Counted from the stretch's first letter, positions 39,990 to 51,518 are shown. The stretch: 64,000 nucleotides of DNA from Rhodamnia argentea (GCF_020921035.1 NC_063152.1:26535903-26599902); one strand, 5' to 3'. Notes: generated from the letters alone by a model not told the origin. Numbers and translations are program-made.

Positions 39990-40500
39990 AGTACGATATC
40001 ACCAATTCATCCATCTTCTTACAATGAAAAATCTTACGGTGCCTTCGAATGATTGGAAGGAACCTTCAGCCGGTATAATAAAATCGATTTTTTTTTCTGA
40101 TTATTTCGAGATGCAGAATCCAAATAAAAAAGAAATATCTTTTTTTATAAGAAGAACAGAGAATGATACGCATGCGTGTCACGTAGAAAGGACGTCGTTT
40201 CTTGTGCGGGATAACCTAAGGCATAAGTAGCACATGTGACTTCAGTTTGCTTGATTTAATATACAAGTTTTTTGTTGCTTTGCAATCAAAAGGAGAATAA
40301 AATAACGTGTTCATCAAACATTGCAGATGAGATAGGGTTCCAAACCCTAGAAATTCACAGGATCGACAGTCTGAAAGATACAAAAAATTGTTTGGAGACC
40401 GCATTCGCAGAACGTGAACAATATCTTCGAAGAGATCTCCAAGAACACCTGGTCAGTACGTTGAAATGGTGTCTTTTGCCCTTAAAAAAAGCTATATAAG
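39990..40500 (+). pseudogene. Decayed copy A equivalent of the 129-residue ORF at 51129
   Basis: Aligns with copy B 51129-51518. Shared blocks include GCGTGTC, AAACCCTAGAAAT, GACAGTCTG(A/G)A and GCAGAACG. In A the frame is interrupted, and only pieces remain open. Downstream TTGCAGATGAAGA is also shared. Function unknown. Confidence 0.6.
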
Positions 40501-40831
40501 TAACTTGAAAGATAATTAAATTTATCTGCATGCAGCGTGGGGAGTTCTTTATGAATTAATCTTTCTGCATGTCGTTGTGGGTGATTCCTGGTTTTCTTCT
40601 CTTTCAGTTGCAGATGAAGATCACAAGGGGCTTACACATGCAGGGCGCTTAGGTTATGTTGTTGACTTGTAGATGCTCTTGAGTTGAATCTAAAGATTTG
40701 AGCAGCCTAAATCATTATTATTGCCTCTTTTAGAAAGATTAAATAATCACGAATATTCAACATACATAGCAGAAAGAGCTTTGAAGGGATGCGAAGTATA
40801 AATTTTAGAACTGAAGACACATTGTAACTAA

Positions 40832-41538
40832 GGCTCTATTTGTTCTATGGAAAATAACTTTCGGAAAAATCTTTTTAGCATTTTCTGGCGTTTGTTTTAC
40901 GAAAAATAAACGAGTCAAGAAAATATTTTTCTCACATGAAAAAAAAAATTTCAAAAGTAAGGAAAATGTTTTCCTCTCCTTGAGAAGAGGAAAACATTTT
41001 CCCTTATCTTTTCTTCCTTCTCTTTTCCACATTTTATTTCTTTTTAATTATTCTTTAATTTTTTAATCATTTTTTTTTTTTTTTAAATATTCTAACTATT
41101 TATTTGTTATTTGTTATTTTTTCTCTTTTGTTATTCTTTTTTTTTCTTTACTGTTATTTTTCTTTTTCTTTCTTCTTCATCCGGTTGGCGGCAATGGCCA
41201 TAGTCGGTGAGCTCGACCTCCCCGGCCTTGCTGGGCATCGCCGTGAGCGGTGATCAACGGAAGAGGGGAAAATAAAAAAAGAAATAGAAAAAATATAAAA
41301 TCTAGAATTTTAAAAAATAAAACGAAAAATAACATAAAAATAAAAAACTAAAAAAAATTGTTAAAAGGAGTATATGAAGGAAAATCAAATTCGATTTTTC
41401 ATACCGAACAACTAAAAATGTTTTCCAGATCATTTTCAAGTTTCAATTGAACAACGAAAAATAGTCATTTTCCTGAAAAATGACTTTTTGAAAGACATTT
41501 TTCAAAAACACCTTATTTTTCACAAAACAAACGAAATC
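40832..41538. mobile_element. AT-armed TIR element in copy A (absent from copy B)
   Basis: The left end GGCTCTATTTGTTCTATGG and the reverse complement of the right end, TAGATTTCGTTTGTTTTGTG, are imperfect inverted termini. The right arm is similar to the left arm of the element at 8962 in reverse (ATGAAAAATCGAATTTGATT against ATGAAAAATTGGATTTAATT). The core at about 41180-41265 is GC-rich. The matching place in copy B near 52315-52345 lacks it, so it probably inserted after the duplication. No transposase is visible. Confidence 0.65.
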
Positions 41539-42679
41539 TAACAAAAAAAAAAATTGAGGGATGGAAAAAGTTAATGGAGTAACTTGGCCACGCGTCGAAG
41601 TAAAGAGGATTCTACACCTATAAGTAGATCGTTATCTTGCTAATTAAGCAGACTGCATTAATTAGAGCATCCGTTCATTAATTTACTAAGCCAAGGAAAA
41701 AAATGGCAGAAGACGAGACAGCTAGCAATTACCGGAGCAAGGTCTTCGAGCATTCTTATAAGGGAGTGGCGGGGCTGCAGTAACGAGGATCAGAGGTGAT
41801 AAGAATTGATACATTATTAAGCACATGCCACATATGTCAGTCTAAAATATAACTCTACTACGCTCCTATATAAAATTCCACAAAAAGGGAGCTCATATAT
41901 TTCGTGTGCCGTGATACCGATACGTCCTATTCATTTTAGAATTCATTTGTTAATTGTTAGCATACAGTAAATTTGAAATGTCGTGGAATCCGAGGTCAAA
42001 TCTCATTCGTACATATTTCATGTGATGTGATATGACGTGTTATTTTTGTCTTTATTATAAGGACAATCGGCCCAATACATTTCGAAAAGAAAAGTATTCT
42101 TTATTCGTAATTGAGTTAACATTGTATAATCATGTGATCCCCATTTGCTAATTGCTATAACCGAAAAACCCTGCCTCTATTCTCAATTCAATTCTCTTCT
42201 TCCTCCCCGCCCCTTGAAAGCAAAGACCCTTTTGTCTCTAATGATGGGCAGGTATGCGCAATTTAGAATGTGTTTGTTTCGCCGGAAAGAATTTTCGCGG
42301 AAATAATTTCTCGAACTGTGGATTTAGATCGTTATAAAATGGATAATCAATGGAAAATAATTTACTTTCAATAAAGATAGTTGTTAATTATGAAGAAAAC
42401 ATGTTTGCTCCAAAACAAAGGATAATTTTCAGCTGACGCAAAATTTTGAAGAAATCAACCGCTTATACTGTTGTGAGAAAAGGAAAATCAACTTGGTACT
42501 TGGACATTTACCACTTGTGTCTACGATCATGATGATTCTTTTCCACAATCAGATTCCCAACATACTATAGTAGAATGCTCCTATAACGTGAAGCTCTTAA
42601 ATCATGAACGACAAGGATATGTTATCTAGCTCCACAACCAGTAACGTAAAGTTGTTATATATATAGAAACCCTACATGA

Positions 42680-43260
42680 TACGTACTATAACACCAATTT
42701 CCTAAATTTTTCTAGTGTCTTCAAAATCCTGAAACTTATATCAGTGTGATAAATTGCTCTATGTCTATTACAAACAATCCTAAACTTTGTCCATTGGGAC
42801 TCCAATATCCAAAACCTACTTTTTGTGTCACCAATACCCCAAATGTGTAATAGTGTCGCAATTGGCATCGGGGGCTTTGGGGACATGACCCAATCGATCA
42901 TGTACTTATTATACGAATGCTAATTCAGTCCTAAACTTTTCAATTTTACCAATTTAGTTTCTAAACATTTAGGCAAATTTTTTTAATATTGTCCTTCCAT
43001 TCAATATTGGCCGGGAATCGCTGACGTAACGATCCAATTATCTCCCGCCATCCTAAGTGGCACACCACTACATCAGTGATTTTAGATGAAAATTGGCCAA
43101 AAGGACTATATTGGAATCTCATGCAAAGTTTTAGGACTCAATTGGAAAAAATTTAAGATTGAATTGACATCCGTAGAATAGGTTTAAGACTAATTGGATA
43201 AGTAATTTCCCCCACCACAGAAAGTACATTGGTGTCATAGTGAATATAGTTTAAGATTTT
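42680..43260. mobile_element. Copy A-specific insert of repeat type
   Basis: Copy B runs directly from a CACAAGCTCTAATGTGAAGTT-like block to TTTGTCATAAGTGAAC, whereas A has about 580 extra bases between the equivalents. The insert is made of phrases repeated in both orientations (CCTAAACTTTTCAATTTTACC against TAGGACTCAATTGG) and has similar outer parts (AACACCAATTTCCTAAA against TGACACCAATGTACTTT in reverse), as in a fold-back or MITE-like repeat. Class unassigned. Confidence 0.45.
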
Positions 43261-43771
43261 TGGTGGCTTTAATTCTATTTATTTGTCATAAATGAACTGG
43301 ATATATACCTTTACTCGATGTGTGGGTCATTGCGCTAGAAGGTCATGGTCGATGAAGACAAAATGTGGCTCAATTTTTCTTGTTCAAGATAATGGTCCTT
43401 GCTGCTTATGATAGTTTCAAGAGGTACTCTTGTTGATCTCTTACAATTTCCAAGTATAAATACTTCTATTATAAAATACAAGGGGAAACCTACATCTCAG
43501 GTGCCGACCATCATCATAATTTTATTTCATTTACCATTTAGTATTGCCCAAATATTCACCAATAACTGGCCGTCGCATTTCAAAGTTTTCAGGCTTGAAA
43601 TCTCGGCATGCCTGCTGGTGTTTTTTGAACTTGAATTGGAGCACGAAGATCATGACATTGTAAATACACATGCAGACATTTCATGCCGCAAAAGGTTAAC
43701 AACGTCGTTGAATTTTGCAGGAGCTGCTTTAAGTAAGTGATAAAAAGTGGAGATTAATTAAATTAGCATCT

Positions 43772-43796
43772 GTTGACCAAAAAAAAAAAAAATTAG
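43772..43796 (+). repeat. Micro-insertion in copy A (GTTGACC plus poly(A)), empty site in copy B
   Basis: GTTGACC followed by about 14 A residues lies between ATTAGCATCT repeats (43762-43771 and 43797-43806; the longer flanks match imperfectly). Copy B at about 54293-54315 has the target once (AGTAGCATCTCCAATAATG) without an insert. Confidence 0.8.
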
Positions 43797-45307
43797 ATTA
43801 GCATCTCTAATTATGTCACAGATACAGCCAAAGAAACTCATGAACCATGTGTTAGATTTTCGACGTTGATAAAATAGAAGGGGCAAGTCAAGAAAATGAT
43901 TTTTGGTGGGTGCATGATTAATTGTCGTTGAATTATTATCCTTCTCATTTGAGCAATATTTCAGTAGTTTGACCTTCCATTCTCCTTCGATGTCATTGGT
44001 CTTTCGGTCATCCCATCTTTGCTTCCTATTCCATATCTAGATGCAAGGTGCAAACGTTTCAGTGGCTTCATTTTATAATCCGGGTGCATGGACACAAAGA
44101 CCGTCTACTTGAAGGCTCGTGGAACATCCTGCATGTTTCATAAATTGATTGACTCCAGACCTTTGGCTTGTATAGGTAACTCTGACTCGCAATTTGCACA
44201 CGGTTTGAAGTCTCACAGAAGACCCTGCAAACTTCATGAATTGGTTCAATCCAGGCCTTTAACATGTCCATGTGACCTTGATCTAGAGCAATTTGCGTGC
44301 AATTTGTGAGATTCCAACGAATTGCCTCTAGTTTTTCAACCGAAAATCACCTGACGCCCACAATCATCCCTGCCAACTCTAGGTTTGAGGCTCTAACTTA
44401 GAGAAAAGGATCTTGAGTAACGTTAGGAGAGTTATAATCTACTATTAACATTTCTTGGATAAGAACATTGGGAATATCCAACATTCACCAATTTGCACGC
44501 TAACTTCAATTTTTTGGCGTCCATCTATTTCTAGTTTGGATCCTTGGTTGCATCCTATAACCAACATATTAAAATGGTAGCATAATAACCCTTGAAGAAT
44601 CAAAATTATTAGACGGCACACAATAATGTACCCACATTTGGCGCCTAAACTTTTAAAACTCGATCAATTTTGGTTATTCAGTGACTTATGTTTTGGTTGA
44701 TTATTCGGTGACTCGACTCATTGGTAAATCCTATGTGGAATTATTTCAAGGATAATGATTCCATATGGCCCAACGGAGTCATCAATCCTTGATAGACAAA
44801 TAAACGGCGTCTTGATAGCGTAATCGAGCCCCCAATTAAATTGAGAAATTTGGTAAAAATTACTTCTCAAACCAAACCCTAGCCCCAAATTTCAGTTTTA
44901 ACCTTTGTGGATTGTTCGATGGTGGAGCAGCCTAAGTGTAGGAAGATCTCAGCCACGTACTATCCCTAGATTTGGCAAACATGTGGGGTTGGATTTAGAT
45001 GGATACAAAATGGGTCCGACTTAAATCGACTCATTTAATTTATATTGACCTATTAATATGTAATCAAATTTCAGCGACCTAAACCGGATTCCGTACTCAA
45101 GCCATACCCAACATGACCCATGTTCTTCTTCTTGGTCTTCTTGAATTTTGTGACGGGGATTAGTGGAGTAGGAGAAGACTGTCAAACATTTGTGTTTTTG
45201 GGTGATGTCAAGCAATCGCAAAACTTCATTGGACTATATTAGATGGCAGAATGTTAGGTTGCGTGGGATGTTGCTCCTATATAGTCTGATGTTTTTATTG
45301 GAGGGAG

Positions 45308-45852
45308 TGTTAAGATATTTATATATTAAATCACGTATTCATCTTGTTAAATATGTCTTGAATTTTATGTACCCAATCCGGTTCATCACCCGACCCGATA
45401 TATTTTTATGCGGCCCAAAAGTGGAGAAAAAAAATTGAGATTTAGTTCGTGATGCGGAGAGTTGGGCCTATTGGCCCAACTCGGAGCAAGTGAACAAATC
45501 TTTATTGCGGTGCGAACAGATCTGAATGAGGGTTCGGGGGCAACGCCCCCCAAAAAAAAATTTTGGGCTCTATTTTACTACGGCTAGGGTTTTCTTTTCA
45601 ATAGGTATTGAGGATTTTCCTTATGTGAAAGACTAGTGAGTCATGTGCTTTTGTTTAGTCAAAAAGACCGATTTCTATAATCTGTACTCTTTTTATTATA
45701 GTGGAATATTGTTTTGCCTCGCCCGTGGACGTAGATCACTTTGATCGAACCACGTAAATCCTTGTGTTTTGTGTTCGCTTTCGCACTTGTTACTACATAT
45801 TTTATAGTTTAAACTTTTAGAATAGTTGATAGTGGTCTCACGAAATCTCACG
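45308..45852 (+). mobile_element. Ty1/copia-type LTR fossil
   Basis: Starts TGTTAAGATATTTATAT, immediately after a polypurine-like TTGGAGGGAG. Its right part has the block AGTGGAATATTG, CGTGGACGTAG, GAACCACGTAAATC, which is typical of the U5 end of many plant copia LTRs. Directly after it, TGATAACAGAGT resembles the initiator-methionine primer-binding site TGGTATCAGAGC. The element is an old remnant; no paired LTR was found in the window. Confidence 0.65.
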
Positions 45853-46005
45853 TGATAACAGAGTAGGAAGTCCCGAGTCCAAATCTTCTCAAAACATACT
45901 CCCAATCTTTAAACTTAGGCTAGAGTCAAATTTAAATGTGAACATCTTTATTTTGTGAAGTCTCAAGTGTTTTGCATTTAAAGAGAGCTGAAATACGCGA
46001 AGCGC

Positions 46006-46027
46006 TTCTTACCAAAAAAAAAAAAAA
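46006..46027 (+). repeat. Micro-insertion in copy A (TTCTTACC plus poly(A)), empty site in copy B
   Basis: TTCTTACC followed by a run of A sits between two identical copies of AAATACGCGAAGCGC (45991-46005 and 46028-46042). In copy B near 63385-63405 the related sequence (TTTGTGAATAGCAAGATCTAG) is uninterrupted. Confidence 0.88.
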
Positions 46028-47029
46028 AAATACGCGAAGCGCAAGATCTCAATTAAATACAAAACAAAATGTAAAAGCAAATTTAGAGAAACCAAATTAT
46101 TATATTAGATTGTACAACAGTTTTTCTTTAATTATAAATTAACACTAAGGTAGCACGCATTGCTGACTCAGAGCTCTTTGTTTTATTGGGCGGTCTGGAT
46201 TCCCAATGAAGGAGATCTTAACCTATTCACCCACTTCAAGAACATCCGTAACTAATAATACTCCAGAATTAATACATTGAATTACGAAAAACATCGCATG
46301 CACAAAATAATTTAATTTCATATATAAGGAAGGCAAGAAGCACGAAGATAAATCTTCACTATTAAAACAATTAAATGTCCTTTTCTTTTTTAAGTAAATA
46401 TTCGCTTTTTTTTCCTGTGAATTTTGATTACGACAATTTAAATTAATTATATGAATTAAAAGGAAAAGGAGAATAATCCCAAACACATTGAAAGAAGATC
46501 CTAAAGGATGTCATGTCGTTGGGTAAAGCCTTTTCAATCTTTAATGCATAGATAGTCAGATACATTCGCCGCAATCTATGTACGAAATAATTGACTCTTG
46601 CTCTACATGCAACAGATCACTTTTGCTTTGAAAAGATATGTGGTTTAACGCCAAAACGATTTTCGTGATATATGTTTTTGTAAATTTTACGACAATTATA
46701 TGGTGGAAATAAATATTTTCAAATTATCTAAGTCAATTATGGTTCAAAATATCTATATATCTATCTATACGTGTCTTTAAATCTTAATATACGTATATGT
46801 TACTATAAAGGGAAAAGTTGGCTTCGTCCCTTGCGATACATTTGTTACTGTACAGTAAAAATGTATCTGTCATTCCATCTTGCACACTCGCAGCAAAACT
46901 CGAGATTTGAAAAGATGCTACTTAAAGATGATGATTGCATAAAAGAAAACGACCAATCATCCGTGTCAATTAAAAAAGAAAAGACAGTCCATGATCAAGT
47001 CAATTTTATTGGAATATGATATAATAGAT

Positions 47030-48360
47030 CTTTAATGAGTGTTATTGGAATATGATATAATAGATCTTTAATAAGTGTGTAGTGAATTTAGTATAAGAGA
47101 AACAAACCCACAATAGTTAATCATATTAACATTATTTTGGTACAACATTTCCTTCTATTTAAAACACGGATGAATGTCAACGAAAATCACAAAATAATAA
47201 GATCTTCCCATAATAGAAGTTAGAGAAAGTCCCCATACATTGGAGCAAATTAGATTAAATGGAGCATAAGAGATAGATTCACTAAGATCGAGCGGTAAAG
47301 TAAGATGTTTTCCTCAATTACATGGCAAAGAATAAAAAAGTTTACTATCAACAAAACCTAAGTGATTGATAAGAGGGACATAATCTAGAGAAACAAGCAC
47401 ATCCAAATCGAAAATATCAAGCTTTAGGAAGCACAACCAGTGAGTGATTACAATTAATGAAAGTTTGGGAACTATAAAAGTGTTAGGTAAAAAGATAACG
47501 AAGATTTTGAAATATTTTATGTATAAATGACTACCATCTATGAATTAACGACTGTATGAAGATTAGGTGTTTGTGAAGTGAATGATTTTGACTCAAACAA
47601 GTTAGAGCTAGAAGGCACGTGATAGCAACCGTTAGAATTAACGAACCATGAATCCAAAGTATGGAATGACAGACAAAACATAAGTGTTGGGAAGAGAGGT
47701 GAAGGATCTCTATAGAGAAGTACACGAATCCAAGACAACTGCCTCGTGACTGGGTAAAGGATCTCTATAGAGAAGTGAAGCTCGCACGGATTCAAATTCG
47801 TCATTAAGTGTCATGCGTAACGTGCATACAATCACGAACAAACATCAGGGTACACATGTCATTGTGGCTTTGACGAGGCTAACTCATCCCAAATAGCATG
47901 CATGGAGGATAAAAGATCGTTAGTGAACCAACCTGTCTTCAAATGCAAACGATGTAAATCCCCTAACAGCTGATGCATACGGGCAATATCTAAAGTAGAT
48001 TATCGGCTGGCAAAGTAAATCTTTGGGGCTTCTTTTGGTTGTGTCAATGAGACCAAATTAAACTTGAATAAATGGAATAGAGGTGTTTTGAAACCACGGT
48101 AGGGTCTAATATTTTTTGCTGTCCTACTTCTCCAAACATTTAGCAACTTTGTCGTCATTCTCACTAGTAGTATTTGTAGATTCGCGAATATTAGTAGCAA
48201 CATCATGGCAAAACCTACGTCCACTAAAAACAACTTGACATTTCTTAAATCCATAAATTTTAATTTGATCAATATCTAAAAAACATAATTGAGGATATTT
48301 GTATTTTTCAAAAACCTTCGTCCATTCAATATTTCTTGGCCCATTATTGGCCAAATTGCC
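47030..48360 (-). mobile_element. Degraded Ty1/copia fragment (gag-protease area)
   Basis: Minus-strand translations show faint copia Pol similarity near the protease (a D-S-W-F-V-N-S-like segment followed by SSSNLFESKSF, about 47.56-47.70 kb) and other low-level gag-like pieces up to 48.35 kb. It is heavily broken and has no LTRs that I can pair with it. An old fossil; the assignment rests on weak similarity. Confidence 0.4.
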
Positions 48361-48723
48361 TGGGCACTAGGTCCGATGTGAGTAGGGTCACTTAATCATG
48401 CCTCATAATTGCAAAAAACCAGCACCATTGAAATACACGCCACAATGGCAGAGATAATTTTTTTTATTCTATATTATGCACTTTACTAGTGAAAAATAGT
48501 AGAACAGATAATAAAAAAAAGTGAATAAAACAACACCTTCAAGACATAGAATCGGTCCAAAATCTCCTAGAACCGGTCTGGAAATGATCGAATCGGACGG
48601 AAAACGTAAAGAACCGGTCCGACAGAATAGTGAACGTGTTCAGTCCGCTGAAGAGAGAATCGAATGACATGTATAGGTTATGTGACAACAGACTGACGTG
48701 ACAGTTGACATGGTTGTGAATGT

Positions 48724-49290
48724 TAGGGGTGAGAAAAAAGACCACCCGGACCGGGAGCGATGGTCCAGTTCCCGATTTTAGAGGGTTCGGTCCGGTTCCC
48801 GGTTCCTAAAATTGGAACCGGTGACCGTGCGGTCCGGTTCCCGGTTCCAGGGCCTAGGACCGGACCGGACCGGTATTTTTTTTTATAATTTTTTTTAAAA
48901 ACAAACCTAATATTTACTTGTTGTTTAGGTTTAGGTCATTTAGGTTTCTTTGTTTCACTTCAACGTAGTGCCATAGACATTTACGAGTTCGATCTAGAGC
49001 TGTCAATTAAAGAGGCCTTGACTCCGCCGAGCTCGTGGTACACCGACCCTTGTTTCCTTGACCTCGAGCTCGATCGTGTCTTCTATCAAAGTGTGCATCC
49101 ATTTTTTGGGACCGCGGACCGGAAACCCTTGGAACCGCCCGGGAACCGGACCGGACCGACGGTCCGGTCCGGTTCCTAGTTCTAAGGGTGGCCGGTCCGG
49201 TCCGCGGTTCCGAAAAGTGGGAACCGGGACCACCGGTCCGGTTCCCGATTTTTTATGGGAACCGGACCTGACGGGAACTGCTCACCCCTA
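48724..49290. mobile_element. hAT-type MITE with perfect 8-bp target duplication
   Basis: Inverted termini TAGGGGTGAG and CTCACCCCTA are perfect over 10 bp. The flanks GTGAATGT (48716-48723 and 49291-49298) are an identical 8-bp duplication, diagnostic for hAT transposition. The interior consists of many GGTCCGGTTCC and GGAACCGGACC motifs in both orientations, so a single strand can fold extensively. No transposase. Relatives: 10598-12272 and 63589 to the window end. Confidence 0.9.
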
Positions 49291-49686
49291 GTGAATGTGT
49301 ATGCAAATGCGACAGATAGACATTTGAGTGTAACATGACTAATAACATGTGAGATGACGTGTCGGATGACCTGACTTCTCATGGCCAATGTTAATGTGTT
49401 AATGGCATCAGCGAATGCATTTACAGAAGACTTAATGATGGGTGCGTGGCGCATGAGAGCAACTTTATCCTTGATGCGGCGGAGCGTGGAAGATCGTGAG
49501 GGCGCGTGCAGCGGTGAAATGCGGCATAATTTAACGATTTGGCTCGTCGTGTGGGGTAGCAAGTTTGATGGTGGTGTTAGCGTTTCGAAAGAAGCAACAA
49601 AATGTACCGACTCAACGCTTATGAGCAATGACTAAAAATCATCACACAAAACCTGACATCTTTCTTTTTTAATTTCGAGTCCCACT

Positions 49687-50364
49687 CTATTGAAACGACA
49701 GCACATAGCCATTGAGCTCGTCGGGGTCGCTGGCCAACCCAGTCAAATCCTCCTTTCTCCACTTCGGATCCGGCGAGCCGCTCTCAGCGTCAGGCGAGCG
49801 GTGCTGCTTCCGAGTCACCCTCACTGGCTCTGCCTCGTCGCAGCTGATCAGGTGCGGGAAATTCAACCGGGCCTTGGCCCCGCGCATAGCGAAGGCAGCC
49901 CGGTCGTAAGCCAGCGCAGCCTCCCGCGGCGTCTCGTAGGTCCCAAGCCACCTCCTGGCACCATTCTTCTTCGGGTCCCGAATCTCTGCCGCATATGTCC
50001 CCCACGGCCGTCTCCTCACTCCCCGGTAGCGTGACCCTCCGTGCAGTGCCTCATTCACTTCAACGTCACCGTGATCCTCCATGACCGGCTGCTCATTCAA
50101 CGAACTGGGTGATTTGGACCCGACGGCGTCTTTCATGGGGTCAGGATAGATGTCGACGTTGTCATCGTCTTCATTCGCTTCGAACGACAATGTCGTCTCC
50201 GGAGACGAGGACATGTGGAAACTTGAATCCGGGCAATCGAATGGAACATTTCGGGCGATTTTCGTCAGGGTTTCGAAGTCATCATCGTCATCGAGAAGAT
50301 GCTGGCGGATACACTCTAAAAGAGCAGCATCTGTATCTGATATTGCTGAGCTTGCTGCGTACAT
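49687..50364 (-). CDS. AP2/ERF transcription factor, group IX (copy B)
   Basis: A single-exon gene of 225 residues starting at 50364 (MYAASSA). The N-terminal motif [18 protein letters not shown] matches copy A and is the CMIX-type motif. The AP2 domain covers about residues 111-170: [10 protein letters not shown], then [20 protein letters not shown] and [20 protein letters not shown] basic linker and an acidic C-terminus ([20 protein letters not shown]) follow; this tail is missing from copy A. Odd points: the usual lysine of [10 protein letters not shown] is threonine here ([10 protein letters not shown]), and both paralogues have [10 protein letters not shown] where family members usually have GARVWLG. 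A nuclear GCC-box-binding regulator of ethylene or defence genes is expected from the family. An AT-repeat TATA region lies upstream at about 50454-50471. Confidence 0.94.
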   Translation of the reverse strand: MYAASSAISDTDAALLECIRQHLLDDDDDFETLTKIARNVPFDCPDSSFHMSSSPETTLSFEANEDDDNVDIYPDPMKDAVGSKSPSSLNEQPVMEDHGDVEVNEALHGGSRYRGVRRRPWGTYAAEIRDPKKNGARRWLGTYETPREAALAYDRAAFAMRGAKARLNFPHLISCDEAEPVRVTRKQHRSPDAESGSPDPKWRKEDLTGLASDPDELNGYVLSFQ

Positions 50365-50439
50365 TTTGATCCTGGATAGTGGAGAAATAATGCGAGGTTA
50401 GGGACTGAATACAGTGCTGGTGCGTACTATGCTGTGGCG

Positions 50440-50473
50440 AGACGGTGTGTGTGTATATATATATATATATAAT
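50440..50473 (-). promoter_or_regulatory. TATA region of ERF copy B, within a GT/AT microsatellite
   Basis: On the plus strand, (GT)4 runs into about ten AT units. It occupies the same position relative to the start codon as the TATA-like element of copy A, so the repeat probably overlies or replaces the TATA box. Length variation here could affect expression (inference). Confidence 0.5.
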
Positions 50474-51128
50474 CGAATTATATGGGGAGTTAATTAATTT
50501 GCATTTTTTTTTCTAAATTGGTACTTCATCTTTGTAATCAGTAGTATTATATTCGTCACATGGTAGCTTTTTCAAATCATTGGGGCGTGGAGTACGGACA
50601 GAAGAACTTCGAGTCTTTCACCAACAGCTTCACTTTTCTCAACGTATGATTGCGATGATGATGTAACTCATCATTAATTGACAAAAAAAGAAAAGAAAAA
50701 AAAAACAGTGAGTATGAAAGTATGTTAGGTTTCATGAAACTCTCACCATTGAACGACATACTTGATACCGTAAAATAAAATCCAGATAGATTTACTAAGT
50801 GTAGTTATAAAATTGACTTACCGAATGATGTGCCATAATGTAGTTGGTTCTCGAATATAACTCACTTATCTCGGAAGGCTTTGTCTTGTATAATTCTTAT
50901 CATTTAAGTAAGCGATGTTGGTCAATCTTCAATGAAATGTCTAATATGACCCGTTAGAAAAAAAGTGATGGCCATCTTCCCTCAATTCGTTTTCATCTCG
51001 TGTCTTCACTTCATGAATGATCAGCTACGTGTTGTTTGTACACATCAATTGTTTATAAAATTACTTTAAAGTACAAATCTCTCTCGCTCTAAATAAGTGA
51101 CAAACAATCACGGAGCATCAAGCATATC

Positions 51129-51518
51129 ATGAATTCTTCATTTTCTTATAAAGAGAAGTACTTTAAGCAAAACCCTCTAACAAAAAATTATGCTCCTTAC
51201 ATGATTGGTCAGATTGTAGCGCCTTCAAATCATAGCAACAAAATCTTCATTTGTATACGAAAATCATTTTTTTTGTCTGGTTTTAGAAAGAAGAGAGAAT
51301 ATGCTTGCGTGTCCCTTGAAAAAGGACAACGTTTGCAGAACCTAAAACTGCAATTTCCCTTGAATGGAGAACGTGTTCATCAAGCAGTATTTAATGGCAA
51401 AACCCTAGAAATAGAAATACACATGACCGACACCGACAGTCTGGAGATACGAAAAATTGTCGGGATGCCCGTATTTGCAGAACGCCAACGTGTTGAGAAG
51501 AGCTGGTCCGTACATTAA
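51129..51518 (+). CDS. Unrecognised 129-residue protein
   Basis: An intact open frame starting MNSSFSYKEKYF, with a basic middle part (SGFRKKREYACVSLEKGQ) and an acidic-polar end (EIEIHMTDTDSLEIRK). No signal peptide, membrane segment or known domain is visible. A decayed paralogue lies at the same place in copy A (39990-40500). The shared sequence continues downstream past 51770 (TTGCAGATGAAGAG), which could be an acceptor plus a second exon. It may be a real young or fast-evolving gene, or a chance open frame conserved by the duplication. The flanks are AT-rich, with no clear promoter. Confidence 0.4.
   Translation: MNSSFSYKEKYFKQNPLTKNYAPYMIGQIVAPSNHSNKIFICIRKSFFLSGFRKKREYACVSLEKGQRLQNLKLQFPLNGERVHQAVFNGKTLEIEIHMTDTDSLEIRKIVGMPVFAERQRVEKSWSVH

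Larger units (their letters stand above)
35840..46215. repeat. Segmental duplication, copy A
   Basis: Collinear with copy B at about 49620-63588 in the same orientation. Shared landmarks in order: ATGACT(G/A)AAAATCATC next to the ERF stop, the ERF gene, a GGCGTGGAGTACG-like block, the decayed small ORF (39990-40500), TTGCAGATGAAGA, a CCGGAGCAAGGTCT block, GGTACTCTTGTTGA, CATTGGGAATAT, CCCCAAATTTCA, and GCACGCATTGCTGACTC close to GGAGATCT. Copy A holds insertions absent from B (40832-41538, about 42680-43260 and several micro-insertions). Confidence 0.9.

Noticed and set aside
45308-45860. Complete solo LTR with a 5-bp target duplication
   Set aside because: The flanks GGGAG and GAGTA do not match, so I call it an LTR fossil with uncertain ends instead of a clean solo LTR.
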